Source: Methyloterricola oryzae
GTDB lineage: Bacteria > Pseudomonadota > Gammaproteobacteria > Methylococcales > Methylococcaceae
Length of the DNA: 40,552 nt
Direction of reading: 5' to 3'
NCBI RefSeq assembly: GCF_000934725.1
Contig: NZ_JYNS01000023.1
Span: 1 to 40,552, forward strand
Shown piece after piece: positions 9,263 to 17,029 of this stretch. Both the position numbers and the translations under genes were made by a program. The notes under the pieces were generated by a model. It was not told the origin of the DNA and ran no database searches. It saw only the letters and a program-made list of their open reading frames with translations. Within the stretch, counting starts at the first letter, position 1, and each line of letters begins with the position of its first letter.

Positions 9263-9281
9263 AGCGGCGAAACCCGGCTCC
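9246..9281. terminator. Bidirectional terminator-like hairpin
   Basis: GGAGCCGGGTT (9246-9256) and AACCCGGCTCC (9271-9281) form a perfect 11-base inverted repeat around a 14-base loop. It lies between convergent genes and overlaps the last codons of the upstream one. A second, mutually exclusive pairing, AAACCCG (9270-9276) with CGGGTTT (9286-9292), shares one arm. There is no long T tract, so simple intrinsic termination is uncertain. Confidence 0.5.
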
Positions 9282-9290
9282 AAGGCGGGT

Positions 9291-9530
9291 TTATTCGAGT
9301 GTGGCGTGGGTTCCGTCGCAGACGGGCTGATCCTTGGTGTGTTTGCAGCCGCAGAACCAGACTTTCCTGGCTTCCGTCACCTCGTAGGGAACGGGGGAAA
9401 ACGGGCTTCCCTTGTGGGAGCCGTCGCAGAAAGGCTGGTTGGCTGAACGACCGCAGGCGCACCACCAGTATTTCCCAGGCTCCAGATCGATTCCGTAAGG
9501 GCCTTTCTTCGCAACAACGGGTTCGCTCAT
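9291..9530 (-). CDS. Tandem CDGSH iron-sulfur domain protein
   Basis: The 79-residue protein contains two complete CDGSH-type [2Fe-2S] motifs: CACGRSANQPFCDGSH (about 34-49) and CGCKHTKDQPVCDGTH (about 60-75). Each has the three-cysteine, one-histidine ligand set of the mitoNEET family, so two clusters per chain are expected, probably as a small soluble electron-transfer or redox-sensing protein. The ATG at 9530 is favoured over the longer frame from 9620, because GGAGG lies 8 bases upstream and the extension has no family similarity. It lies 121 bases downstream of uvrD on the same strand. The physiological partner cannot be deduced here. Confidence 0.88.
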   Translation of the reverse strand: MSEPVVAKKGPYGIDLEPGKYWWCACGRSANQPFCDGSHKGSPFSPVPYEVTEARKVWFCGCKHTKDQPVCDGTHATLE

Positions 9531-9651
9531 TCGCGTTTCCTCCAGAATCTGATAAGACCGGCCCAGTGCCGGACGCACGCAGTGTAGCGAAAGTGTCGGC
9601 TCGCAGCTACAACGAGCCAAGGCCCCTGTTTGGCGGCGACAAAAGCGCGTT

Positions 9652-11808
9652 TCAGATCGCCTGCAGGTTGGCGTAAGCCAGCATCAACCACTTGGTCCCG
9701 GCGTCGGCGAAATTGACCTGCACCCGGGCCTGGGCCCCGTCGCCTTCTGCCTGCAGAATCACACCCTCGCCGAATTTGGCGTGGCTGACGCGCTGCCCCA
9801 GCTTGAAGCCACCCGCACCGCCCTCAGCCTGCGGCACCGCGACGACGGGGCGGCTGACGTTGCCGCGCATGCGTATCTCCTGAACGTGTTCCGGGGGGAT
9901 TTCGCGCAAGAAGCGCGAAGGTCTGGGATAGGATTCCTTGCCGTAGAGCCGGCGCGATTCCGCGTGGGTCATGTACAACTGGCGGCGCGCGCGGGTGATG
10001 CCCACGTAACAGAGCCGCCGCTCCTCTTCCAGGCGTCCGGTTTCCTCCAGCGATTGCATGCTGGGAAATAAGCCTTCCTCAAGGCCCACCATGAACACCA
10101 GATCGAACTCCAAACCTTTGGCGGAGTGCAGGCTCATGAGCTGCACGCAGTCCTCGAAGGGATCGCCCTGGCTTTCACCCGCTTCCAGCGCCGCGTGGGC
10201 CAGGAACTGGTCGAGGCGGCTCAGGCCCTCGTCCGCTTCCGCCTCGTTTTCGAACTGGCGGGCGGCATTGACCAGTTCTTCCAGGTTTTCCACCCGAGTC
10301 TCGGCCTGCTCGCTCTTTTCCTTGCGGTAGTAATCGATGAGGCCTGAATGCTGAATGACCTGATGCACCTGCTCGAACAAGGGCCGCTCCCGGGCCTGCC
10401 GAGCCAACTCATCCGCGAGCGCGAGAAAACCGGCGAGCAATCCGCGCGCGCGCGCCGGCAGGGATCCGCCCTGGCTGAGCAGTTGCGCCGCCTGCCACAG
10501 CGAGCAGGCCTGATCCCGCGCCAGTTCACGCACCGCATCCAGCGTGCGTGCACCGATGCCGCGGGTGGGGGTGTTGATGATGCGCTCGAAGGAAGGGTCG
10601 TCGTCCCGATTGGATAGCAGCCTCAGATAGGCCAGCGCGTCCTTGATCTCGGCGCGCTCGAAAAAACGCAGACCGCCGTAAACCCGGTAAGGAATGCCCA
10701 GCGCCATGAGCTTTTCCTCGAACTGGCGCGACTGGGCGTTGGAACGGTAGAGAATCGCCGCTTCGGATCGCCGGTGACCCTCCTGCGCCCACTGGCGGAT
10801 GCGGTCCACCACAAAATAGGCCTCATCCTGTTCGTTGAAGGCCGCATACAGCCGGATGGGCTCGCCGCCGCCACCGTCGGTCCAGAGGTTCTTGCCTAGG
10901 CGGCCCTCATTGCGGGCGATCAGGGCGTTGGCCGCGCCCAGTATGTTGCCGGTTGAGCGGTAGTTCTGTTCCAGCCGCACCAGCTGGTGGGCCGGGTAAT
11001 CCTGCTGAAAGCGGTACAGGTTCTCGATGCGCGCGCCGCGCCAGCCATAGATGGACTGGTCATCATCGCCCACCACGAAAAGGTTGTTCCGGTCCCGGGT
11101 CAGCAGGTTGAGCCAGGCATACTGGATGCTGTTGGTGTCCTGGAACTCGTCCACCAGTACATGACGGAAGCGCCTCTGGTAATGGGCCAGGGGCTCCGCG
11201 TTATCCCGCAGGAATTCATGGGCGCGCAGCAGCAGTTCGGCGAAATCCACCAGGCCGGTGCGATCGCACTGTTCCTCGTACACGCGGTAGACGCGCTGCA
11301 ACTGCCGTTCGAACGGATCGTAGCTTTCCGCCAGGTGGCGCGCGCGCAGGCCTTCGTCCTTCTGCGCATTGATGTACCACTGGATCTGACGGGGCGGCCA
11401 GCGCGCCTCGTCCAGTTCCAGATTCTTCAGGATGCGGCGGATCAGCCGGTACTGGTCGTCCGAGTCGAGTATCTGGAAGGTCTCGGGCAAGCCGGCTTCC
11501 CGGGCGTGCCGGCGCAGCAGCCTATGCGCCAGCCCGTGGAAAGTGCCCATCCACATGCCGCCGGCCGGGAAATTCAGCAGGGTTTCGATGCGTCCGCGCA
11601 TTTCCCGGGCGGCCTTGTTGGTGAAGGTAACCGACAGAATGCTGTTGGGTGAGACTGCCTCGACTTGCATCAGCCAGGCGATGCGGTGCACCAGCACCCG
11701 CGTCTTGCCGCTGCCGGCGCCCGCCAGTACCAGCATGGCGGTGGGCGGCGCGGTGACCGCCATGCGCTGCGCGTCGTTCAGCGGCTCAATGATGGGGGTA
11801 ATATCCAT
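9652..11808 (-). CDS. uvrD: DNA helicase II UvrD
   Basis: This 718-residue superfamily 1A 3'-5' helicase acts in nucleotide excision repair and methyl-directed mismatch repair. Visible helicase motifs are LNDAQRMAV (Q motif), LAGAGSGKTRVL (Walker A, about 28-39), SVTFTNKAAREM (Ia), LVDEFQDTN (II), VVGDDDQSIYGWRGA (III), LEQNYRST (IV), LMSLHSAKGLEFDLVF (V) and CYVGITRARRQLYM (VI). The C-terminal region (VSHAKFGEGVIL) matches the conserved UvrD/PcrA tail that binds RNA polymerase. Length is normal for UvrD. The ATG at 11808 has only a weak ribosome-binding site. The gene is divergent from the small DUF2892 gene. Confidence 0.96.
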   Translation of the reverse strand: MDITPIIEPLNDAQRMAVTAPPTAMLVLAGAGSGKTRVLVHRIAWLMQVEAVSPNSILSVTFTNKAAREMRGRIETLLNFPAGGMWMGTFHGLAHRLLRRHAREAGLPETFQILDSDDQYRLIRRILKNLELDEARWPPRQIQWYINAQKDEGLRARHLAESYDPFERQLQRVYRVYEEQCDRTGLVDFAELLLRAHEFLRDNAEPLAHYQRRFRHVLVDEFQDTNSIQYAWLNLLTRDRNNLFVVGDDDQSIYGWRGARIENLYRFQQDYPAHQLVRLEQNYRSTGNILGAANALIARNEGRLGKNLWTDGGGGEPIRLYAAFNEQDEAYFVVDRIRQWAQEGHRRSEAAILYRSNAQSRQFEEKLMALGIPYRVYGGLRFFERAEIKDALAYLRLLSNRDDDPSFERIINTPTRGIGARTLDAVRELARDQACSLWQAAQLLSQGGSLPARARGLLAGFLALADELARQARERPLFEQVHQVIQHSGLIDYYRKEKSEQAETRVENLEELVNAARQFENEAEADEGLSRLDQFLAHAALEAGESQGDPFEDCVQLMSLHSAKGLEFDLVFMVGLEEGLFPSMQSLEETGRLEEERRLCYVGITRARRQLYMTHAESRRLYGKESYPRPSRFLREIPPEHVQEIRMRGNVSRPVVAVPQAEGGAGGFKLGQRVSHAKFGEGVILQAEGDGAQARVQVNFADAGTKWLMLAYANLQAI

Positions 11809-11900
11809 GGGTCCATTTTACCGGAATCGTCTTGCGCTATTTCATTTCAGCCTGCACAATCGAAAAGCTGTCCCAATACATAAAAGAGGAGGATTGTGCG

Positions 11901-12167
11901 ATGAATTTTGATTTCAAGAAGATGACCAAGAAAGAGATCAACGTCGGCCTGAAAGACCAGAAGATTCGCTATGGAGCCGGCGCCGCGCTGATTCTGCTGT
12001 CGGTAGTGATGGGCAATGTGCTCTTGTTGATCGTGGGTGGCGTCCTGGTGGCCACCGGATTCATGCGCTGGTGCCCCGCGTATTCCGGGATGGGCAAGAG
12101 CACCGTCGATCCCAACGATCCTGTACCTGCTCCAAGTGTCCCTCATGGCGAGGGAGAACAGCACTAA
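11901..12167 (+). CDS. DUF2892 small inner-membrane protein
   Basis: The 88-residue product has a charged N-terminus, two hydrophobic helices (about 28-43 and 45-58) and the RWCPAYSGMG segment. That resembles the R-C-P-x-Y-x-x-x-G ending of DUF2892 (YgaP-like) membrane domains. The ATG at 11901 is selected because GAGGAGG lies about 8 bases upstream, and the longer frame from 11832 has no signal. It is a stand-alone gene divergent from uvrD and followed by a hairpin. DUF2892 proteins often accompany rhodanese or sulfur-related proteins elsewhere, but none is next to this one. Confidence 0.75.
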   Translation: MNFDFKKMTKKEINVGLKDQKIRYGAGAALILLSVVMGNVLLLIVGGVLVATGFMRWCPAYSGMGKSTVDPNDPVPAPSVPHGEGEQH

Positions 12168-12176
12168 ACGGATTCC

Positions 12177-12200
12177 GGGGCAGGTTTTCGGGCCTGCCCC
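12177..12200. terminator. Terminator-like hairpin between convergent genes
   Basis: GGGGCAGG (12177-12184) pairs perfectly with CCTGCCCC (12193-12200) around an 8-base loop. It lies between the stops of the DUF2892 gene and fxsA. No T tract follows on either strand, so it may be a weak bidirectional terminator. Confidence 0.45.
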
Positions 12201-12206
12201 AACGCA

Positions 12207-12635
12207 TCAATCCTCGCGTCTGTATTCCCCTTCTATGACATTGGTCGTCTGGCCTCCAGCCTGCTGTGGGTCCACGCCGTAGCGGTGTTTGACCAGATAG
12301 GCGGCGAGGGTTTTGCGCGTGGACGGAATTAGGCAGATGAGGGCCATCAGGTCCGAGAGAAATCCGGGCACCAGCAAAAGAACGGCACCGGCCATGATCA
12401 GCATGCCGTCCATCAGTTCCGCGGCTGGCAATTCACCCCGCGCCAGACAGGCCTGCACCTTTTGCCAGGCTGCCCAGCTTTGAGTCCTGAGCAGATATCC
12501 GCCCGTTGATGCCGCCGCGAGCAGCAGCAATAGGGTGGGCAGAAAGCCCAGCGTGCCCGCCACCTTGATCAACAGGTAAATCTCCAGGATGGGCAGGGCA
12601 AGCAGGGCGATGAGCAGCCCTTGCGCTATGTTCAT
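12207..12635 (-). CDS. fxsA: FxsA family membrane protein
   Basis: This 142-residue protein has three to four hydrophobic helices (about 3-20, 24-45, 75-100) with the family signature LPILEIYLLIKVAGTLGF near the N-terminus and GMLIMAGAVLLLVPGFLSD in the middle. FxsA is an inner-membrane protein whose E. coli relative, when overexpressed, relieves exclusion of phage T7 by the F plasmid; the cellular role is otherwise unknown. The ATG at 12635 begins the conserved N-terminus, and the upstream extension in the frame was discarded. It is divergent from cutA, with only 42 bases between the two starts. Confidence 0.9.
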   Translation of the reverse strand: MNIAQGLLIALLALPILEIYLLIKVAGTLGFLPTLLLLLAAASTGGYLLRTQSWAAWQKVQACLARGELPAAELMDGMLIMAGAVLLLVPGFLSDLMALICLIPSTRKTLAAYLVKHRYGVDPQQAGGQTTNVIEGEYRRED

Positions 12636-12677
12636 TCGAACCTCGCTGTGTTTACAATGCAAGCCGAGACTTTTGCC

Positions 12678-13013
12678 ATGAGCCCGGAATATTGTCTAGT
12701 CCTGTCTACCTGTCCAGTCGGTGATACGGCCACCAATCTGGCCCGCCTGCTGGTGCAAGAACGGCTCGCTGCCTGCGTTAACGTACTGCCTGGCCTGACT
12801 TCCATCTACCCCTGGCAAGGGGCGATCGAAAGTTCGCAGGAAGCGCTGTTGTTGATCAAGACCGAGAAAGCCCTCTACACCCGACTGGAAACCCGCCTGC
12901 GCGAGCAACACCCGTATGAACTGCCGGAGATCGTCGTCATTCCGGTCGAACGCGCCCTACCCGATTACCTGCAATGGATAAGCCAATGGCTGCACGACAC
13001 GCCTTCTCCCTGA
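12678..13013 (+). CDS. cutA: Divalent-cation tolerance protein CutA
   Basis: The 111-residue product is full length for CutA, a trimeric ferredoxin-like fold protein linked to divalent metal tolerance. The family core LAACVNVLPGLTSIYPWQG (about 32-50) and the later LREQHPYELPEIVVIPVE segment are intact. The ATG at 12678 gives the usual N-terminus; TACAAT at 12653-12658 is a possible -10 element. The 3' end overlaps the start of dsbD by about 40 bases, so the two are likely co-expressed, the common cutA-dsbD arrangement in gammaproteobacteria. Confidence 0.93.
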   Translation: MSPEYCLVLSTCPVGDTATNLARLLVQERLAACVNVLPGLTSIYPWQGAIESSQEALLLIKTEKALYTRLETRLREQHPYELPEIVVIPVERALPDYLQWISQWLHDTPSP

Positions 13014-15238
13014 TCCTGTTTCTGCTGGCCGCCTTGTCCGGCCAGGCCTACGCGCTGGATGAAAAGGACGTGTTGCCGCAGGAGCAGGCCTACCCCTTCG
13101 CCGCGCGCATCGACGCGGAGGGGCGTTTGCTGCTGACCTGGGACATTGTTCAGGGCTATTACCTCTACCGCAACAAGTTCAAGTTTACCCCAAAAACGCC
13201 CGGCATCAGCCTGGGCGATCCCATCTTCCCCCCCACCGAGAAGAAGCATGACGAGTTTTTCGGGGAGATGGAAATCTACCGCGGGCATCTGGCGATTCCG
13301 GTGCCTTTGACTCGTGAAGACCCGTCAGTCCGCCAACTGGAACTGGAGGTGCGCTGGCAGGGTTGCGCCGATGCAGGCATCTGCTATCCGCCCTTTAAAC
13401 AACGGGTGACGGTCGATCTGCCGCAAGGCGCTGCGCCGGCGGACACGGGCTCTGGAAATGCCTTATATAAGTTGATCCAGCCGGCCCGCAAGGCCGGTGG
13501 CGGGCTCCAGCCGGACGATCTGCTGTCGGCTGACCAGGCCTTCCAGTTCCTGGCGGAGGTCAAGGACGAGAGGACCCTTCGGGTCAGCTGGCAGATCGCG
13601 AAAGGCTACTATTTGTATCGGGATCGCTTCCGTTTTTCCCTGGCAGGCAACAAGGCTGTGACCTTGGATGAACCGAGCCTGCCCAAGGGAACCATGAAGC
13701 AGGAAGAGGACGGGCCGGTCGAAGTGTTTTACGGCGAACTCGCCTTCGACTTGCCCTTGCGCAGGGCCGACAGCACGGCGACCACCATAGAGCTGAATGC
13801 CCGCTATCAAGGCTGTGCCGAAAAGGGTGTGTGCTATCCGCCCGTGAATAAAACCGTGTCACTGGAGATTCCGCCTGGCGGGACCACCGGGGCTTCAACG
13901 CAAGCTAGCGGACCCAAAGAGGAACTCGCCGCTCCCGAACAGGATCGCATCGCGGCCTCACTCAAGACCGATTCCACCTGGCTGGTGGTGGCGAGTTTCC
14001 TCGGCTTCGGCCTGTTGATGGCCTTTAGTCCCTGTATCTTCCCGATGATACCGATCCTGTCCGGCATCATTGTCGGGCAAGGGCATGCCGTCAGCACCGG
14101 CCGCGCCTTCATGCTGTCCCTCAGCTATGTGCTGGCCGCGGCAGCGGCTTACACCGTATTCGGCGTGCTCGCCGGCCTGTTCGGCAGCAACTTGCAGGCG
14201 ATCATGCAGGCGCCGGCCGTGATCGGATCGTTCAGCGCGCTGTTCGTGGTCCTGGCTCTGTCCATGTTCGGCCTGTTCGAACTGCAGGTGCCGCTGTTCA
14301 TTCAGGAACGGGTGGCCTTACTCAGCCGCAAGCAGAAAGGCGGAACCTTGCTGGGGGCCGCCGTCATGGGCGCATTGTCGGCTCTGCTGGTGGGCCCTTG
14401 CATGGCGGCACCCCTGGCCGGGGCGCTGATCTATATCGGCCAGACTGGCGATGCCGTGCTGGGTGGTCTGGCTCTATTCGCCCTGGGCCTGGGCATGGGC
14501 GTGCCGCTCCTGATCATCGGCGCGTCGGCCGGCAAGTTGCTGCCCAAGGCCGGAGTCTGGATGGAAGCGGTCAAGTCCGTCTTTGGCGTGGGCATGCTAG
14601 CGGTGGCCGTGGGGCTGCTCGAGCGCATCCTTCCGACAGCCCTCAGCATGCTGCTGTGGGCCCTGTTGTTGATCGTGTCCGCCATCTACATGCACGCCCT
14701 CGATGCACTGCCACACGGCGTTTCCGGTTGGCGCAAGCTGTGGAAGGGCCTGGGCGTGGCCATGCTGGCCTACGGCATCCTGCTGCTGATCGGCGTCGCC
14801 ACCGACAGCGACGATCTGCGCCAGCCCTTGCGCGGTCTGGCCATGACTGGAGGAAAGGAGCAGCCGGCGACAGGCCTGCAGTTCAGGCGTGTAAAATCGG
14901 TGGCTGAACTGGATGAGCAGCTGGCTGCCGCCAAGGCGGCCGGCCGCTGGGTAATGCTCGATTATTACGCGGACTGGTGCGTCTCCTGCAAGGAAATGGA
15001 GCGCTACACCTTTCGCGATGGACGCGTGCAAGCCCGCTTGGCCGACGTCATCTTGCTGAAAGCCGATGTGACGGATAATAGCGATGACGATTCCAGCCTC
15101 CTGAGTCGCTATCGGCTGCTCGGCCCGCCCGCGACCCTGTTTTTCGCGCCGGACGGCAACGAGCGCAAGCAAGCCCGCCTGGTCGGTTATCTGGAGGCGG
15201 ACCCGTTCTTGAGTCATTTGCAAAAGGTACTGCTATGA
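12974..15238 (+). CDS. dsbD: Thiol:disulfide interchange protein DsbD with duplicated alpha domain
   Basis: DsbD carries electrons from cytoplasmic thioredoxin across the inner membrane to periplasmic thiol proteins. After a signal peptide (about 1-27), two similar alpha domains follow. The first is about 33-150 with Cys131 and Cys137 in CADAGICYPP. The second is about 181-300 with Cys281 and Cys287 in CAEKGVCYPP; GYYLYR recurs exactly 150 residues apart (61 and 211). The beta domain (about 335-610) has eight helices and Cys354 (FSPCIFPM) and Cys476 (VGPCMAAP). The gamma thioredoxin domain ends the protein with WCVSC (Cys669, Cys672). At 754 residues it is far longer than the roughly 565-residue E. 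coli protein, because of the extra alpha copy. Start may be 12974 or 12986; neither has a clear ribosome-binding site. It overlaps cutA upstream and a TlpA gene downstream. Confidence 0.93.
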   Translation: MDKPMAARHAFSLILFLLAALSGQAYALDEKDVLPQEQAYPFAARIDAEGRLLLTWDIVQGYYLYRNKFKFTPKTPGISLGDPIFPPTEKKHDEFFGEMEIYRGHLAIPVPLTREDPSVRQLELEVRWQGCADAGICYPPFKQRVTVDLPQGAAPADTGSGNALYKLIQPARKAGGGLQPDDLLSADQAFQFLAEVKDERTLRVSWQIAKGYYLYRDRFRFSLAGNKAVTLDEPSLPKGTMKQEEDGPVEVFYGELAFDLPLRRADSTATTIELNARYQGCAEKGVCYPPVNKTVSLEIPPGGTTGASTQASGPKEELAAPEQDRIAASLKTDSTWLVVASFLGFGLLMAFSPCIFPMIPILSGIIVGQGHAVSTGRAFMLSLSYVLAAAAAYTVFGVLAGLFGSNLQAIMQAPAVIGSFSALFVVLALSMFGLFELQVPLFIQERVALLSRKQKGGTLLGAAVMGALSALLVGPCMAAPLAGALIYIGQTGDAVLGGLALFALGLGMGVPLLIIGASAGKLLPKAGVWMEAVKSVFGVGMLAVAVGLLERILPTALSMLLWALLLIVSAIYMHALDALPHGVSGWRKLWKGLGVAMLAYGILLLIGVATDSDDLRQPLRGLAMTGGKEQPATGLQFRRVKSVAELDEQLAAAKAAGRWVMLDYYADWCVSCKEMERYTFRDGRVQARLADVILLKADVTDNSDDDSSLLSRYRLLGPPATLFFAPDGNERKQARLVGYLEADPFLSHLQKVLL

Positions 15239-15765
15239 TGCGCGCCCTTCTCGTCGTCCTTGTTGCGTTCCTGGCTCTTGCGGCCGGCGTCATGGCACGT
15301 TCGCGCCAGGGCGAGACGCCGCCCAAAGTAACCACGGTGGACTTGGCTGCCCTGAGTTTTCCCGACCTGAACGGGCAATCCGTGCGGATGGATCTATGGA
15401 AAGGCAAGATCCTGGTGGTGAATTTCTGGGCCACCTGGTGTCCCCCCTGTCTGGAAGAAATGCCGGCTTTCGTGAAACTGCAGGAGGAATATGCCAACAA
15501 GGGCCTGCAGTTCGTCGGCATTGCCATCGACGACGGCGATTCGGTGAAGGACTATCTCAAGGTCACCCCGGTCAACTACCCGATTCTCATCGGCGAGAAT
15601 GGCGGTGAGGACTGGGCCGCGAGCCTGGGCAACCACGCGCATGTGCTGCCGTTTTCCGCCGTGTTCGATCCGGCGGGCAAGCTGCTCCACGTGGAAGTCG
15701 GAGCTTTTGACCGTGAAGAAGTCATCAAGGCGGTGGAGCCTCTGCTTAAGGCCAGCGCGCCTTAA
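15235..15765 (+). CDS. TlpA-family periplasmic thiol:disulfide oxidoreductase
   Basis: The 176-residue protein has an N-terminal signal anchor (about 2-20) and a TlpA/ResA-type thioredoxin fold with the active site WATWCPPCLEEMP (cysteines 69 and 72). A cis-proline region HVLPFSAVF follows. It should be a periplasmic membrane-anchored reductase, typically used in cytochrome c or copper-site maturation and reduced by DsbD or CcdA. The ATG overlaps the dsbD stop by 4 bases (ATGA), which supports translational coupling and a functional link. The specific client protein cannot be told from the sequence. Confidence 0.9.
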   Translation: MMRALLVVLVAFLALAAGVMARSRQGETPPKVTTVDLAALSFPDLNGQSVRMDLWKGKILVVNFWATWCPPCLEEMPAFVKLQEEYANKGLQFVGIAIDDGDSVKDYLKVTPVNYPILIGENGGEDWAASLGNHAHVLPFSAVFDPAGKLLHVEVGAFDREEVIKAVEPLLKASAP

Positions 15766-16072
15766 GGCGGGTACATCGTATCTCTATCCTGCAGCCCTCG
15801 TCAGCTCAGAACCTGGCCTGAACGGCACCGTTGTGGACAAGTTCACTGCCATTCGGCAAAATAACCTTGCAATTTCTGGGAGCTGCCCTAGATTGGGCTG
15901 ATCCCTCGGCGCAGGTCCGTGCCGACACGATCGATGACCTCAGGTCGTCGATTCGGAAATCGCCGGCAAATGCGAGTTTTTCGGCGAAAACTGCTGAAAG
16001 ATCCATGAAGGATCGGATTCAGTGACCACCTACGCCAACGTGCAGAAATTCGGACGAACGGTTCATTCATCC
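15766..16072. other. Intergenic region before the aroQ-accBC operon
   Basis: No gene is supported in these 307 bases. The promoter of aroQ should lie here: TTGCAA at 15867-15872 followed after 16 bases by TAGATT is a modest candidate. CGATGACCT (15932-15940) and AGGTCGTCG (15942-15950) form a 9-base inverted repeat with one G-T type mismatch and a 1-base centre, which could be an operator for a dimeric regulator. Confidence 0.35.
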
Positions 16073-16519
16073 ATGACTAACATCCTGGTGCTCAACGGCC
16101 CGAACCTGAATCTATTGGGCTTTCGGGAACCGGCAATCTACGGTAGCCAGACCCTTGGGGACATCGAAAACCGATTGGCGGCGATGGCGCAGCGCTTTGG
16201 AGCAGTCATCAGCTTTCTGCAGAGCAACGCAGAGCATGTCCTCATCGATCGCATACACCAGGCATTTCGGGAACAGGTGGATTTCATCCTGATCAATCCC
16301 GGCGCTTTCACGCACACCAGCGTGGCGCTACGCGACGCCCTGCTCGGAACCAAGATTCCGTTCATCGAGGTGCACATGTCCAATGTCCATGCGCGCGAAC
16401 CGTTCCGAAAGGTTTCCTATTTGTCCGATATTGCCAAGGGCGTTATTTGCGGGCTTGGTGCGCTGGGTTACGAGCTGGCGCTGCAGGCTGCCCTCCACGC
16501 CATTCAAGAAAAGAGCTGA
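16073..16519 (+). CDS. aroQ: Type II 3-dehydroquinate dehydratase
   Basis: This 148-residue enzyme of the shikimate pathway converts 3-dehydroquinate to 3-dehydroshikimate and forms dodecamers. The hallmark NGPNLNLLG stands at 8-16, followed by [34 protein letters not shown] and [14 protein letters not shown] with the catalytic histidine and arginine. The ATG at 16073 starts the family N-terminus (M[10 protein letters not shown]); an in-frame GTG at 16022 is less likely. It lies just 5 bases before accB, the standard aroQ-accB-accC order in gammaproteobacteria. Confidence 0.96.
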   Translation: MTNILVLNGPNLNLLGFREPAIYGSQTLGDIENRLAAMAQRFGAVISFLQSNAEHVLIDRIHQAFREQVDFILINPGAFTHTSVALRDALLGTKIPFIEVHMSNVHAREPFRKVSYLSDIAKGVICGLGALGYELALQAALHAIQEKS

Positions 16520-16524
16520 GAGTC

Positions 16525-16977
16525 ATGGATATTAGAAAAATAAAAAAGCTGATCGAGTTGATCGAAGAGTCCGATATCGCTGAAATCGAGATCAAGGAGG
16601 GCGAGGAATCGGTGCGGCTGAGCCGCTATTCCTCATCCCAGCCGGTGATGATGACCGCGCCGGCCACCATGGTGAGCCAGGCGGTTCCAGGGCCAGCGCC
16701 CGTTGCCGCTGCGGAGAGCGCTCCGGCAGAGGAGGCGATCAGCGGCCATGTGGTACGTTCGCCCATGGTGGGGACCTTCTACCGTTCGCCGTCGCCCGGC
16801 GCCAAGACCTTCGTCGAGGTAGGGCACCGGGTCAATGTGGGCGATACGCTCTGCATCATCGAGGCCATGAAGATCCTGAACCAGATCGAGGCCGACAAAG
16901 CCGGGGTGGTCGCCAAGATCCTGGTGGAGAATGCACAGCCTGTGGAGTACAACGAGCCGCTTTTCGTCATCGAATAA
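16525..16977 (+). CDS. accB: Biotin carboxyl carrier protein of acetyl-CoA carboxylase
   Basis: The 150-residue carrier subunit starts with the conserved [17 protein letters not shown] helix, has an alanine/proline-rich flexible linker (about 36-72) and a C-terminal biotinyl domain. The biotin attachment lysine is Lys116 in EAMKI. It carries carboxybiotin between AccC and the AccAD carboxyltransferase in the first committed step of fatty acid synthesis. The ATG at 16525 has a short GAG-rich Shine-Dalgarno, in the aroQ stop region. accC follows after 52 bases. Confidence 0.96.
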   Translation: MDIRKIKKLIELIEESDIAEIEIKEGEESVRLSRYSSSQPVMMTAPATMVSQAVPGPAPVAAAESAPAEEAISGHVVRSPMVGTFYRSPSPGAKTFVEVGHRVNVGDTLCIIEAMKILNQIEADKAGVVAKILVENAQPVEYNEPLFVIE

Positions 16978-17029
16978 GCCTCGCTGCCGCTGGCGCGTGA
17001 ACCCCTTAGACTCCATCAGGTAATCAGTC

